Below the pieces are notes generated by a model. It was not told the origin of the DNA. It made no database searches and was given only the letters and a program-made list of their open reading frames with translations. Of a stretch of DNA of 64,000 bases, positions 1 to 7,532 are shown one piece after another; the stretch's first letter is position 1; each line of letters begins with the position of its first letter. The stretch is from assembly GCF_030161635.1 (NCBI RefSeq), contig NZ_BSUO01000001.1, forward strand, positions 1,035,199-1,099,198, given 5' to 3'. A program made the position numbers and the translations under genes. The stretch is from Mobilicoccus caccae (lineage in GTDB: Bacteria; Actinomycetota; Actinomycetes; Actinomycetales; Dermatophilaceae).

Positions 1-72
1 TTCGCTTCCGGGCCAATAGCGGTGGGTCTGCAGGAGGGAGAGCAGCCGCAACATGCGCTCGCTGGTCGTCAT
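1..72 (-). CDS. YafY/WYL-family HTH regulator, N-terminus only
   Basis: The first 24 codons of a reverse-strand gene that runs off the left edge. They read M-T-T-S-E-R-M-L-R-L-L followed by LLQTHRYWPGSE, the characteristic opening of the HTH_11 domain of YafY-type regulators, which usually carry a C-terminal WYL ligand-sensing domain (outside the window). It is divergent from a DrrAB-type efflux pair, a common arrangement in which the regulator controls its neighbour; that role is inference. A TATCAT hexamer (85-80) lies 7 nt before the ATG, so the mRNA is probably leaderless. Confidence 0.75.
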   Translation of the reverse strand, partial: MTTSERMLRLLSLLQTHRYWPGSE

Positions 73-79
73 GGTCTCG

Positions 80-128
80 ATGATAGGAATCATTGAGGTC
101 AGAAAATGACCGGATCCCGCTCTAGCGT
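80..128. promoter_or_regulatory. Divergent promoter region with inverted repeat
   Basis: Reverse-strand -10 TATCAT (85-80) serves the YafY-type gene; forward -10 TAGCGT (123-128) ends 7 nt before the ATG at 136. Between them lies a 5-5-5 inverted repeat, GGTCA (97-101) and TGACC (107-111), at the expected -35 zone of both promoters. It is a candidate operator for the regulator; no family site is matched. Confidence 0.45.
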
Positions 129-135
129 CCCGGCC

Positions 136-1161
136 ATGAGAACCCCAGCAATCGAGACCACGGATCTCACCAAGACCTTCACCCGCGGGAAGAGCACGGT
201 GGTCGCCGTCGACCGGCTCACCCTCGCCGTCGAGCCCGGCGAGCTCGTCGCGTTCCTCGGCCCCAACGGCGCCGGCAAATCCACCACGCTGCGGATGCTG
301 ACCACGCTCGTGGCACCCACCTCCGGCACGATGCGGCTGCTCGGGCGCGACGTCGTCGCCGATCCGGCCGGAGCGCGACGCTGCTTCGGTTTCGTCGGCC
401 AGGGCAACGGCGCCGCCAACATCCAGTACGGCCGCGACGAGGTGATCGGCCAGGCGCTCGCCCACGGTTTCGGTCGCCGCGAGGCCCGGGTGCGCGCCGA
501 CGAGATCATCGAGGTGCTCGGCCTCACCGAGTTCGCCCGTCGCCCCGTGCAGACGCTCAGCGGCGGGCAGCGTCGCCGCTTCGACATCGCGATCGGCCTC
601 GTCAACCGGCCCGAAGTGATGTTCCTCGACGAACCCTCGACCGGCCTCGACCCGGCCAACCGCGCCCACCTGCAGACCCTCATCACCGACCTCCATGCCC
701 GCACGGGCTCCACGATCGTCCTGACCACCCACTACCTCGAGGAGGCCGACGCGCTCAGCCGGCGCATCCTCGTGATCGACCACGGGCGGCTCATCGCCGA
801 CGACACCGCCGACAACCTCAAGGCCGCGCTCGGCGACCTCGTGGTGCTCCACTTCGCCGATCCCGCGTCGGCGCAGACGGCCGCGCCTGTCCTGCAGCGT
901 CGTCACGACCGGGTGGAGATGCTCGAGAACCGCGTGCACGTGCGCACCGGTCGGGGGCCGTTCGTGGCCCTCGACCTCGTGGAGGCCGTGCGCGCCGAGG
1001 GCTATGAGGTCGGCGGTCTCGAAGTGAGCCGCCCCTCCCTCGACGACGTCTTCCTCGACCTCACCGGCCGCAGCCTGCGCGAGTCGGCGCCGAACGCCGA
1101 TCCGACCCTCGATCCCACCGTCGAACCCGGCACGACGATGTCTGAGGAGGCCGTGGCATGA
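136..1161 (+). CDS. ABC-2 type transporter ATPase (DrrA/daunorubicin-resistance type)
   Basis: Cytoplasmic ATPase of a drug or lipid exporter, 341 aa. Walker A GPNGAGKST near residue 43, signature LSGGQRRR, Walker B VMFLDEPSTGLDP and the H-loop TTHYLEEAD are all present. The C-terminal region (about residues 220-310) is the DrrA-type extension. An upstream in-frame ATG at 106 exists, but the family N-terminus (AIETTDLTKTF) and a TAGCGT hexamer 7 nt before 136 favour the start given, as a leaderless mRNA. The membrane partner follows after a 28-codon linker ORF. The substrate cannot be told from sequence. Confidence 0.9.
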   Translation: MRTPAIETTDLTKTFTRGKSTVVAVDRLTLAVEPGELVAFLGPNGAGKSTTLRMLTTLVAPTSGTMRLLGRDVVADPAGARRCFGFVGQGNGAANIQYGRDEVIGQALAHGFGRREARVRADEIIEVLGLTEFARRPVQTLSGGQRRRFDIAIGLVNRPEVMFLDEPSTGLDPANRAHLQTLITDLHARTGSTIVLTTHYLEEADALSRRILVIDHGRLIADDTADNLKAALGDLVVLHFADPASAQTAAPVLQRRHDRVEMLENRVHVRTGRGPFVALDLVEAVRAEGYEVGGLEVSRPSLDDVFLDLTGRSLRESAPNADPTLDPTVEPGTTMSEEAVA

Positions 1162-1244
1162 GCGGCGAGGAAGGACGAGTACGGCCTGCAACGGAACTCA
1201 CAGCCCGCACGTGTGAGTCCGACGAGCACGAGGAGTGGACATGA
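1158..1244 (+). CDS. 28-codon ORF linking ABC ATPase and permease
   Basis: An ATG overlaps the stop of the ATPase gene (ATGA at 1158-1161) and its own TGA (1242-1244) overlaps the ATG of the permease at 1241. The product would be 28 residues, acidic (MSGEEGRVRPATELTARTCE then SDEHEEWT), with no recognisable domain. Double start-stop overlap suggests translational coupling through the gap rather than a functional peptide. It could be coincidence. Confidence 0.35.
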   Translation: MSGEEGRVRPATELTARTCESDEHEEWT

Positions 1245-1984
1245 GCATCGCCCGTCACACCGGCATCGTCTTCTCCCGCGAGGTGAAGCCGTTGCTGCGT
1301 TCACCGTTCCAGATGGTCATCTCGGTGCTGCAGCCGATGATGTTCCTCGCCCTGTTCGCGCCGCTGCTGCCGGGCGGGGCGACTCCGGAGACCCTGCAGT
1401 GGTTCGTGCCCGGCATGGTGGCGATGTCGTGCCTCACGGCCGCCACGATGACCGGCTCGAATCTCATGTACGAGATGCAGACCGGCTCCCACGAGAGGCT
1501 GCTCGTCTCGCCGCTGTCGCGGTCGTCGTTGCTGCTCGGCCGCGCTCTCAAGGAGGTCGTGCCGGTCGTCGCGCAGGTACTCGTGCTCGTGCTGGTGACC
1601 TGGCCGTTCGGATTCGCGGTGCATCCGCTGGGTATCGCGGTCGCCGTGGTGCTGCTCGGCCTCTTCAGCGTGGGGGTGGGGGCGCTGTCGTTCGCGCTCG
1701 CACTCGTGAGCAAGCACAGCGACTGGATGTTCTGGACCGTGCAGCAGACCCTGCTCTTCCCCGTGCTGCTCTCGGCCGGCGTGCTCCTGCCCCTGGACAA
1801 CGCACCGGCGTGGCTGCGCCTGCTCTCGCAGGTGAATCCGTTGGCCCACGTGGTCGAGGCGACCCGCGAGCTGTTCGCCGGACGGTTCCCGGTGGACGCG
1901 GTCGGAGCAGGCTTCCTCGCGACCGGCATCCTCGTGGCGGTCGGCCTCGCCGTCGGCATCCGCGCGATGCAGAAGGCGGACTGA
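1241..1984 (+). CDS. ABC-2 type transporter permease (DrrB-like)
   Basis: About 247 aa integral membrane protein with roughly six hydrophobic segments (first FQMVISVLQPMMFLALFAPL; last FLATGILVAVGLAVGIRAM). It matches the ABC-2 membrane family including the conserved Q-V-N-P-L-A-H-V-V-E-A-T-R segment before the final helix. The ATG at 1241 has AGGAG at 1231-1235; a GTG at 1235 in the same frame overlaps that ribosome site and is less likely. It pairs with the upstream ATPase to form an efflux system of unknown substrate. Confidence 0.88.
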   Translation: MSIARHTGIVFSREVKPLLRSPFQMVISVLQPMMFLALFAPLLPGGATPETLQWFVPGMVAMSCLTAATMTGSNLMYEMQTGSHERLLVSPLSRSSLLLGRALKEVVPVVAQVLVLVLVTWPFGFAVHPLGIAVAVVLLGLFSVGVGALSFALALVSKHSDWMFWTVQQTLLFPVLLSAGVLLPLDNAPAWLRLLSQVNPLAHVVEATRELFAGRFPVDAVGAGFLATGILVAVGLAVGIRAMQKAD

Positions 1985-2048
1985 TCTCAGCGTGCGACCG
2001 GGGTGACGTGGTCGCGGGGGAGTCCGCGGCCGTGGGCAGGGTCGTGCG

Positions 2049-2237
2049 TCACCGGATCTCGACGCGCGCCCATTCCTCGCTGCGGTAGAAGCGGCGCACC
2101 TCTTCCCAGTACCCGGCGCGCAGGAACGACACCTTGAGGGTGCCGCTGTAGTCGTCGCGCTCGGCGGTCCAGGCGCCGTCGCCGGTGCGCCCGTACTCAT
2201 CGACGGTGCCGTCGCGGCGGGTGACACGGACGCCCAC
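2049..2237 (-). CDS. Small conserved-looking protein, function unknown
   Basis: A 62-residue polypeptide starting at GTG 2237, with a strong AGGAGGT ribosome site just upstream, which supports a real gene. It is rich in charged and aromatic residues (GRTGDGAW, GYWEEVRRFYRSEEW) and looks like a small beta-rich domain. I do not recognise a family. It lies between the ABC permease (convergent) and the maleylpyruvate-isomerase-like gene. Confidence 0.6.
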   Translation of the reverse strand: MGVRVTRRDGTVDEYGRTGDGAWTAERDDYSGTLKVSFLRAGYWEEVRRFYRSEEWARVEIR

Positions 2238-2330
2238 GGGTGTTCACCTCCTGCGGGTGGCTGACGTCCTGCCATGGTGACGCAGCCCCCGCCGTCGGCG
2301 CCTCCTCACGTGTATCCCTGAGGTGGCGTC

Positions 2331-2933
2331 TCAGCCCTGCGCCGACGTCCATTCCGGATCGCGTCCCGCGAACCCGACGAGCCGGTCCAGCGCGGGCGCG
2401 TCGGCGGCGACGGGCACCTCCTCACCGAACATCCCTGCGGGGCCGCGGTACTCGGGCGTCACCATCCCCTGGAGGAACTCGTGGGCCGCGGTCACGGTCT
2501 CCTCCTCGGGCGCCCAGGACGATCCGGTGGCCCGCTCGAGGTCCCAGCCGTGCACGACGTACTCCCCGAGCATCATCGACAGCGCCATGTCACCGGGCAT
2601 CCCACCCTGCGCGGCGATGACCAGCGGTCGCTCGTCGGCTCCGTCACGCAGGGCCCGGTCGAGCACGCCGGCCGCCGCTCGTACCCGCTCCGGTGCGTCC
2701 GCGCGGGGAACCTCGAGGTCGCTGACGTCGGAGCGTGGGCAGGTGCCGTCATCACTGGCGAATCCGGCCGCGAAGTTCTCCAGCCAGCCCACGACGTGAC
2801 CGGTGAGTGCGGCGACGTCGTACTCGGAGCAGGGCGTGGGCAGGGAGCGCTGTCCGTCGTCGATCTCGTCGAGGAGAGTCGCGAGGTCGTCGAGGACGAC
2901 CGCGATGCGGGCGCGGGTCTGATCTGTCGTCAT
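2331..2933 (-). CDS. TIGR03086/mycothiol-dependent maleylpyruvate isomerase-like protein
   Basis: A 200 aa DinB-like helical metalloenzyme of the MDMPI/TIGR03086 type. The N-terminal helix (ARIAVVLDDLATLLDEI), the LPTPCSEYDVAALTGHVVGW segment with the metal-ligand type His, and the later GEYVVHGWDLERATG motif are typical. Members use mycothiol or act on unknown substrates. The ATG at 2933 is preceded at 7 nt by CACGAT (2946-2941), so it may be leaderless. The gene is divergent from an AraC regulator, which could regulate it; that is inference. Confidence 0.75.
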   Translation of the reverse strand: MTTDQTRARIAVVLDDLATLLDEIDDGQRSLPTPCSEYDVAALTGHVVGWLENFAAGFASDDGTCPRSDVSDLEVPRADAPERVRAAAGVLDRALRDGADERPLVIAAQGGMPGDMALSMMLGEYVVHGWDLERATGSSWAPEEETVTAAHEFLQGMVTPEYRGPAGMFGEEVPVAADAPALDRLVGFAGRDPEWTSAQG

Positions 2934-3000
2934 GTTCAGGATCGTGCAGGACGTTCCGGATAAGGGTCTTGAACAAACGCGACACCGTACCGTGGCCGCT

Positions 3001-3902
3001 GTGAGCGAGTGGCGCGGCGAGCTGGCACGCGACAGCCGGGGCATCCTCGACCCGGGCCGGATGCACGAGCACGTCGACTTCGACCGGCGTCCGCCGAGCG
3101 GGGTGCTCGTCGGTCTCGTGCAGTGGTTCTGGGTCGTGCGGTGGTCGTTGCCGCAGGGGCAGGAGTTCGTCCAGCCGGTACTCACCCACCCGTCGGCCAA
3201 TCTCAGCGTCGGCATGGCGAGCAGCCGAGGGCTCGACAGCGACGCGGTGGAGGCCACCCTCGTGGGCGTGCAGACGGGCCTCGATCGCCGCCGGTTGCGG
3301 GGAGAGGGGTGGAACGTCGCCGCCAAGCTCGAACCGGGGGCGCTGGGCGCGTTCATCGAGCAACCCGCCGTGGCGATGATCGATCGGATCGCGCCCCTGG
3401 GTGAGCATCTGCACCTCGACGCGGAAGCGCTGGTCGCCCGTGTCAGCGAGGCAGCTCCCGACGTCGCGGCGCAGATCGGAGCGCTTGCCGAGGCGCTCAC
3501 CGGCGTCGTCGCGACCGTGGACCCCGGACGGAGATCGCGCGTGGCTCACGCCGTCGACGTCGCGTCGTGCATCGAGCATGACCGTTCCGTGACGAGCGTC
3601 GCCGAGCTCGCCGCCCGCACCGGATGTGGCGTGCGATCCCTGCAACGGCTGTTCCGCGACCACGTCGGGGTGTCGCCGTTGTGGACGATCCGTCGCCATC
3701 GGCTCATCGACGCCGCCGACGCGGCGCGTGCGGGACGGCCGCCGTCGTGGTCGGCCTTGGCCGCCGATCTCGGCTACGCCGACCAGTCGCACCTGGCTCG
3801 CGACTTCCGGGCCACGGTCGGCCTGACGCCGAGTGACTACGCCGCCTCGGTCGTGCCACTTCACCCGGAAGGCGGCGACCCCCGCGACGAGACGGTGCCT
3901 AG
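3001..3902 (+). CDS. AraC-family regulator (frame broken near the 3' end)
   Basis: The N-terminal part (residues 1-150) resembles the DUF6597 sensor domain (VQWFWVVRWSLPQGQEFVQP, LTHPSANLSVG). Residues about 195-285 form an AraC HTH (VAELAARTGCGVRSLQRLFRDHVGVSP then ADQSHLARDFRATVGLTPSDY, written here in parts of the reading frame). GTG 3001 lies 7 nt after TACCGT (2988-2993), so it is probably leaderless. As printed, the frame has no stop until 6123 and would run antisense through helR. Adding one C to the five-C run near 3879-3883 gives a stop at 3900-3902 and a 300 aa protein of family length, so the long frame is probably an artefact. Confidence 0.72.
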
Positions 3903-3933
3903 CGGACGACCACCATCGTCGAACGGACCGTGC

Positions 3934-6072
3934 TCAGCCGCTCGTCAGGACGACGAGTCTCCGTGTCGCCCGGGTCATCGCGACGTAGCGGTCGACGGCG
4001 CCCTCGACGCCGTCGCCGAACCGGTCGGGGTCGACGAGGACGACGAGGTCGAACTCGAGCCCCTTGGCCAGCTCGGGGGTCAGCGACCGGACCCGTGGCC
4101 GCGCGCGGAACGTGGGATCGCCGATGACCGCGGCGATGCCCTCGGGTTCGGCGTCGAGCCAGGCGTCGACGATGAACGTCAGCTCGGTGGTCGACCCGTA
4201 GGTGACGGGAATGCCGCTGTCCCGCACGGAGGTCGGGACGTTCGCGTCCGGCAGCACCGCACGGATCACCGGCTCGGCCTGCTCCATGATCTCCGTCGGG
4301 GTCCGGTAGTTGATGCTCAGCGTCGCGAGCCTCACCCGGTCGAGGCCGACCCGCTCGAGCCGCTCCTGCCAGGTCTCTCCGAAGCCGTGCCGGGCCTGGG
4401 CGCGGTCGCCGACGACCGTGAAACTCCTCGACGGACACCGCAGGAGCAGCATCTGCCACTCGGCGTCGGTGAGCTCCTGAGCCTCGTCGACGACGACGTG
4501 CGCGAACGGGCCTGCCGTGAGGTCGGGATCGACGCGCAGCTGCGCGGTCTCGTCCACGAGCGCGTCCTGCAGGTCCTGACCCCGCAGCATCGACATCACC
4601 AGGAGGTCGGAGTCGTCGGCCGCGATGAGGTCGTCGACGACGTCGGCCCGCAGCCTGCGCTCGTCGGCCATCGCCTGCTCGGCCCGTCGCCGGCGTCGCG
4701 ACGTCTCCGGGTCACCCACGCGCTGCCGTGCCGCGTCGAGCAACGGCAGGTCGGAGATCGTCCAGGCCCGAGGGTCCTCGCGTTGCAACGCGCGGACCTC
4801 TTCTCGGCTGAGCCACGGCGCGCACCGGCGCAGGTAGGCGGGCACCGTCCAGAGATCCCCGACGAGGTCGGCCGGGTCCAGCAGCGGCCAGGCCCGGTTG
4901 AAGGCAGTCGTGAGGTCGGTGTTCGCGAGCAGCGAGCGGCGGAGCACCTCCGGCGGGACGCCCACGTCGCCGAGTCTGTCGAGGAGGATCTCGACGAGTT
5001 CGGTCCACACCTGGTCACGCGCGTCGTTGTGGGGTGTCCCCGGGTCCGGACACGCGAACGCCTCCGCCCAGTCGGCACCGCGGAGCACCACCTCGCCTCC
5101 GTCGGTCTCCACCACCATCGCCTCCGTCGGGGGTTCCTCGTAGAGGCGCACGGCGGGCTCGATCGCCGTCACCATGTCGGCGGAGGACTTGAGGCGGGCC
5201 ACCTCGGCGTCGGTCTCGGGGACCGCCTGAGCCCCCTCGGCGACGAGGTCGCGCAGCGTGCAGGTCTGCACGCCCTCCTCGCCGAGGCTGGGCAGCACGT
5301 CGCCGACGTAGTGCAGGTAGGGCCGGCTGGGTCCGACGACGAGCACCCCGCCCCGGTGGTGGCCGAGTCGCGGGTCGGAGTACAGCAGGTACGCGGTGCG
5401 GTGCAGGGCCACGACCGTCTTGCCCGTGCCCGGGCCGCCGTCGACGACGAGCGCTCCCTTCGAGCCCGCGCGGATGATCGCGTCCTGGTCGGCCGCGATG
5501 GTGCCGAGCACGTCACGCATCCGCGGCGACCGGCTCTCGCCGAGACTGGCGATGAACGCCGACTGGTCGTCGAGCGCGGCGTGGCCCTCGAGTGCGTCGG
5601 GGCTGAACACCTCGTCCCAGTAGTCGCTGACGCGGCCGCGGGTCCAGCGGTACCGGCGACGACTGGACAGCCCCATCGGGTCCGCGTGCGTCGCACCGAA
5701 GAACGGCTCCGCCGCGGGGGAGCGCCAGTCGACGAGCAACTGACGCCCGGTGCCGTCGGTGAGTCCCAGGCGACCGACGTAGACGGTCTCGGAGGCCGTG
5801 ACCATCCGCCCCAGGCAGGCCTCCACCTCGAAGCGGCGCAGGGCACGCAGGCGGGCGGTGAGCCGGTGGACCTCCTGGTCGCGGTCCAGCGCCTGCTGCC
5901 CGTGGCCGCCCGGCGCCCTGCGTGCGGCGTCCAGGCGCTCGGACAGGTCGGCGATCGATTCCTCGAGACTCGTCGCGATGGAGGCCAGATGCCGCTCGTC
6001 GGCCTCGACGAGCGCGGGATCGGCCTTGCCGGACAGATGGTCGCGCAGGTCGAAGATGCTCGGGATGTTCAC
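3934..6072 (-). CDS. helR: HelR-type RNA polymerase recycling motor ATPase
   Basis: A 712 aa UvrD/Rep-like superfamily 1 ATPase. The N-terminal region (residues 1-75) is a predicted coiled coil (HLASIATSLEESIADLSERL). Walker A GGPGTGKT lies near residue 212, Walker B VVVDEAQELTDAEW and motif VVGDRAQA near 560-590, and the C-terminal motif YVAMTRATRRLVVLTSG ends the protein. Family knowledge: HelR displaces rifamycin-bound RNA polymerase from DNA and confers rifamycin tolerance in Streptomyces. GTG 6072 has a GGAG site 8 nt upstream. The RAE at 6142-6161 upstream strongly supports HelR over the related HelD. It overlaps no true gene on the other strand. Confidence 0.9.
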   Translation of the reverse strand: MNIPSIFDLRDHLSGKADPALVEADERHLASIATSLEESIADLSERLDAARRAPGGHGQQALDRDQEVHRLTARLRALRRFEVEACLGRMVTASETVYVGRLGLTDGTGRQLLVDWRSPAAEPFFGATHADPMGLSSRRRYRWTRGRVSDYWDEVFSPDALEGHAALDDQSAFIASLGESRSPRMRDVLGTIAADQDAIIRAGSKGALVVDGGPGTGKTVVALHRTAYLLYSDPRLGHHRGGVLVVGPSRPYLHYVGDVLPSLGEEGVQTCTLRDLVAEGAQAVPETDAEVARLKSSADMVTAIEPAVRLYEEPPTEAMVVETDGGEVVLRGADWAEAFACPDPGTPHNDARDQVWTELVEILLDRLGDVGVPPEVLRRSLLANTDLTTAFNRAWPLLDPADLVGDLWTVPAYLRRCAPWLSREEVRALQREDPRAWTISDLPLLDAARQRVGDPETSRRRRRAEQAMADERRLRADVVDDLIAADDSDLLVMSMLRGQDLQDALVDETAQLRVDPDLTAGPFAHVVVDEAQELTDAEWQMLLLRCPSRSFTVVGDRAQARHGFGETWQERLERVGLDRVRLATLSINYRTPTEIMEQAEPVIRAVLPDANVPTSVRDSGIPVTYGSTTELTFIVDAWLDAEPEGIAAVIGDPTFRARPRVRSLTPELAKGLEFDLVVLVDPDRFGDGVEGAVDRYVAMTRATRRLVVLTSG

Positions 6073-6125
6073 GTCATCAGCTCCATGAGCAGCGGATTCG
6101 CGTCCGGATCGGGCCGCGGATGACG

Positions 6126-6156
6126 ATTGTGCGCGCTCTTCGGGGCCTTGCCGCAA
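6126..6156 (-). promoter_or_regulatory. helR promoter overlapping the RAE
   Basis: On the reverse strand TTGCGG (6156-6151), inside the RAE, could act as the -35 and CACAAT (6131-6126) as the -10, with a 19 bp spacer. The 5' leader to the GTG at 6072 would be about 45-50 nt. The spacer is longer than ideal, which fits a promoter needing help to open. Confidence 0.5.
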
Positions 6157-6161
6157 GCCCC
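6142..6161. promoter_or_regulatory. Rifamycin-associated element (RAE)
   Basis: Read on the reverse strand the 20 bp are GGGGCTTGCGGCAAGGCCCC, matching the published 19 bp RAE consensus as I remember it. RAEs lie upstream of rifamycin-induced resistance genes (rgt, rox, arr, rph, helR) in actinobacteria. Here it precedes helR. Because the element is nearly palindromic it also supplies TTGCCG as a -35 for the opposite gene. Confidence 0.88.
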
Positions 6162-6176
6162 CGGGCGCGGTATACG
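6148..6176 (+). promoter_or_regulatory. Promoter toward the opine-dehydrogenase-like gene
   Basis: TTGCCG (6148-6153, within the RAE) and TATACG (6171-6176) are separated by exactly 17 bp, an excellent housekeeping-sigma promoter. The -35 is inside the RAE palindrome, so this promoter and that of helR are physically linked. Confidence 0.6.
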
Positions 6177-6181
6177 TTGGA

Positions 6182-6388
6182 GGTGGAAGGGGATCTCGAT
6201 CCCCTTCCTTTCTTGTGTCCCGGTCCTGGTGCCCCGACGCATCCCGCCGGGCCCGATGCCCACGCGGCACGACAGTGGGCCGGGCCTGCCGCCCGAAGGG
6301 GTGAAAGCACCTACTCGCCCCGGACCCACGTGGCGCCGGGATCGGCAAGGATCACCGCAGACCCGACCGACGACGAAGGAGCACGATC
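6182..6388 (+). promoter_or_regulatory. About 205-nt structured 5' leader of the opine-dehydrogenase-like gene
   Basis: Between the predicted transcription start and the ATG at 6389 there is no gene. The leader opens with a perfect 11 bp hairpin (6185-6195 with 6198-6208, 2-base loop) followed by TTTCTT, which resembles an intrinsic terminator or attenuator. Further on it holds GCCCAC...GTGGGC and a GGTG-AAAG-CACC stem-loop. I do not recognise a known riboswitch class. Confidence 0.4.
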
Positions 6389-7465
6389 ATGCGCGTCACC
6401 ATCATGGGATCCGGCAACGGAGCCACCGCAGCCGCGTTCGAGTGGGCGGAGGCCGGGCACGACGTCGCGATGTGGGACTTCGAGCGGTTCGGCGACAACA
6501 TCGCCGCCATCGCGAAGGCCGGCGGTATCGAGGGACGCGTGAAGTTCGAGGGGACCGCCCCGATCGGCTACGTCGGCCACGACCTCGACCGCGCGCTGGA
6601 GGGCGCCGAACTCGTCATGATCGTCGGACCCGCCTACGCGCACGAGGCGATGGGCGAGGCGCTGCGCGGCAAGCTGACCACCGACGCGGCCTACTGTCTG
6701 CTGCCGAGCGCCTGCAACGGCGCGGTCGTCGTCAAGCAGACCCTCCGGCTCGACCTCATGGACGACACCTACCTCATCGGCGAGACGAGCACCCTGCCCT
6801 ACGGCTGCCGCCTGGTCGAACCCGGTGTCGTGCGGGTGACCACCAGGGTCCTCGACGGCCTGTACGTCGCCGCGCTGCCGAGCACCCGCACCCCCGAACT
6901 CCTCGAGAAGCTGCAGACCGTGTGGCCGCAGGCCGAGGCCGCCAAGAACGTCCTGCAGACCACGCTGCAGAACGCCAACCCGGTCCTCCACCCGGCGATC
7001 ATGCTGATGAACGCGAGCCGCATCGAGAACACCGGCGGCGACTTCCTCTTCTACACCGACGGCGTCACCCCGGCCTCGGCCCGGCTGATCGAGACCGTCG
7101 ACAACGAGCGGCTGGCGCTCGGGCGCGCCCTGGGGATCGACATCGTCGCCGATCCCGAGCTCGGCCTGCGGCAGGGCTACCTGTCCGAGGCGACCTACCT
7201 CAAGGGGTACAACCAGGGCATCGGGTTCGCGAAGTCGCAGGCGCCGAAGTCGCTGGACTTCCGCTACCTCACCGAGGACGTGCCCTACGGCCTCGTGTTC
7301 GCCTCGGAGCTGGCCAGGCAGGTCGGTGTGCCCACGCCCGCCATCGACACCGTCATCTCGATGGCCTCGATCATCCTCGGCACCGACTTCCGGGCCGAAG
7401 GCAAGCGACTGCCTGCGGATCTCGGCTTCGGCGAGCTGAGTCTGGAGCAGGTGCGCGGGCTCTGA
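6389..7465 (+). CDS. NAD/NADP octopine/nopaline (opine) dehydrogenase family protein
   Basis: A 358 aa cytoplasmic oxidoreductase. The N-terminal Rossmann fold (MRVTIMGSGNGATAAAFEWA, dinucleotide motif GSGNGA at residues 8-13) precedes the C-terminal opine-dehydrogenase helical domain with the conserved N-P-x-x-H-P segment (NANPVLHPAIML, about residue 192). Family members reductively condense an amino acid with a 2-oxoacid, but the substrate is unknown here. GAAGGAG precedes the ATG. Its promoter uses the RAE, so rifamycin-linked expression is possible; I know of no opine dehydrogenase described in an RAE regulon. Confidence 0.88.
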   Translation: MRVTIMGSGNGATAAAFEWAEAGHDVAMWDFERFGDNIAAIAKAGGIEGRVKFEGTAPIGYVGHDLDRALEGAELVMIVGPAYAHEAMGEALRGKLTTDAAYCLLPSACNGAVVVKQTLRLDLMDDTYLIGETSTLPYGCRLVEPGVVRVTTRVLDGLYVAALPSTRTPELLEKLQTVWPQAEAAKNVLQTTLQNANPVLHPAIMLMNASRIENTGGDFLFYTDGVTPASARLIETVDNERLALGRALGIDIVADPELGLRQGYLSEATYLKGYNQGIGFAKSQAPKSLDFRYLTEDVPYGLVFASELARQVGVPTPAIDTVISMASIILGTDFRAEGKRLPADLGFGELSLEQVRGL

Positions 7466-7532
7466 GCACGGCGCTGGGCGCCGCGGCGATCCGACTCGCT
7501 GCCAACACGTCCTCATCGGCTACGTTGTCCCA

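Noticed and set aside
2932-6123. A continuous forward frame of about 1,060 codons
   Set aside because: Only the first 300 codons match AraC; the rest is the antisense of helR and is explained by one missing C near 3880.
6182-6388. Cobalamin, SAM or glycine riboswitch in the leader
   Set aside because: I could not find the conserved boxes of these classes; only generic hairpins are visible.
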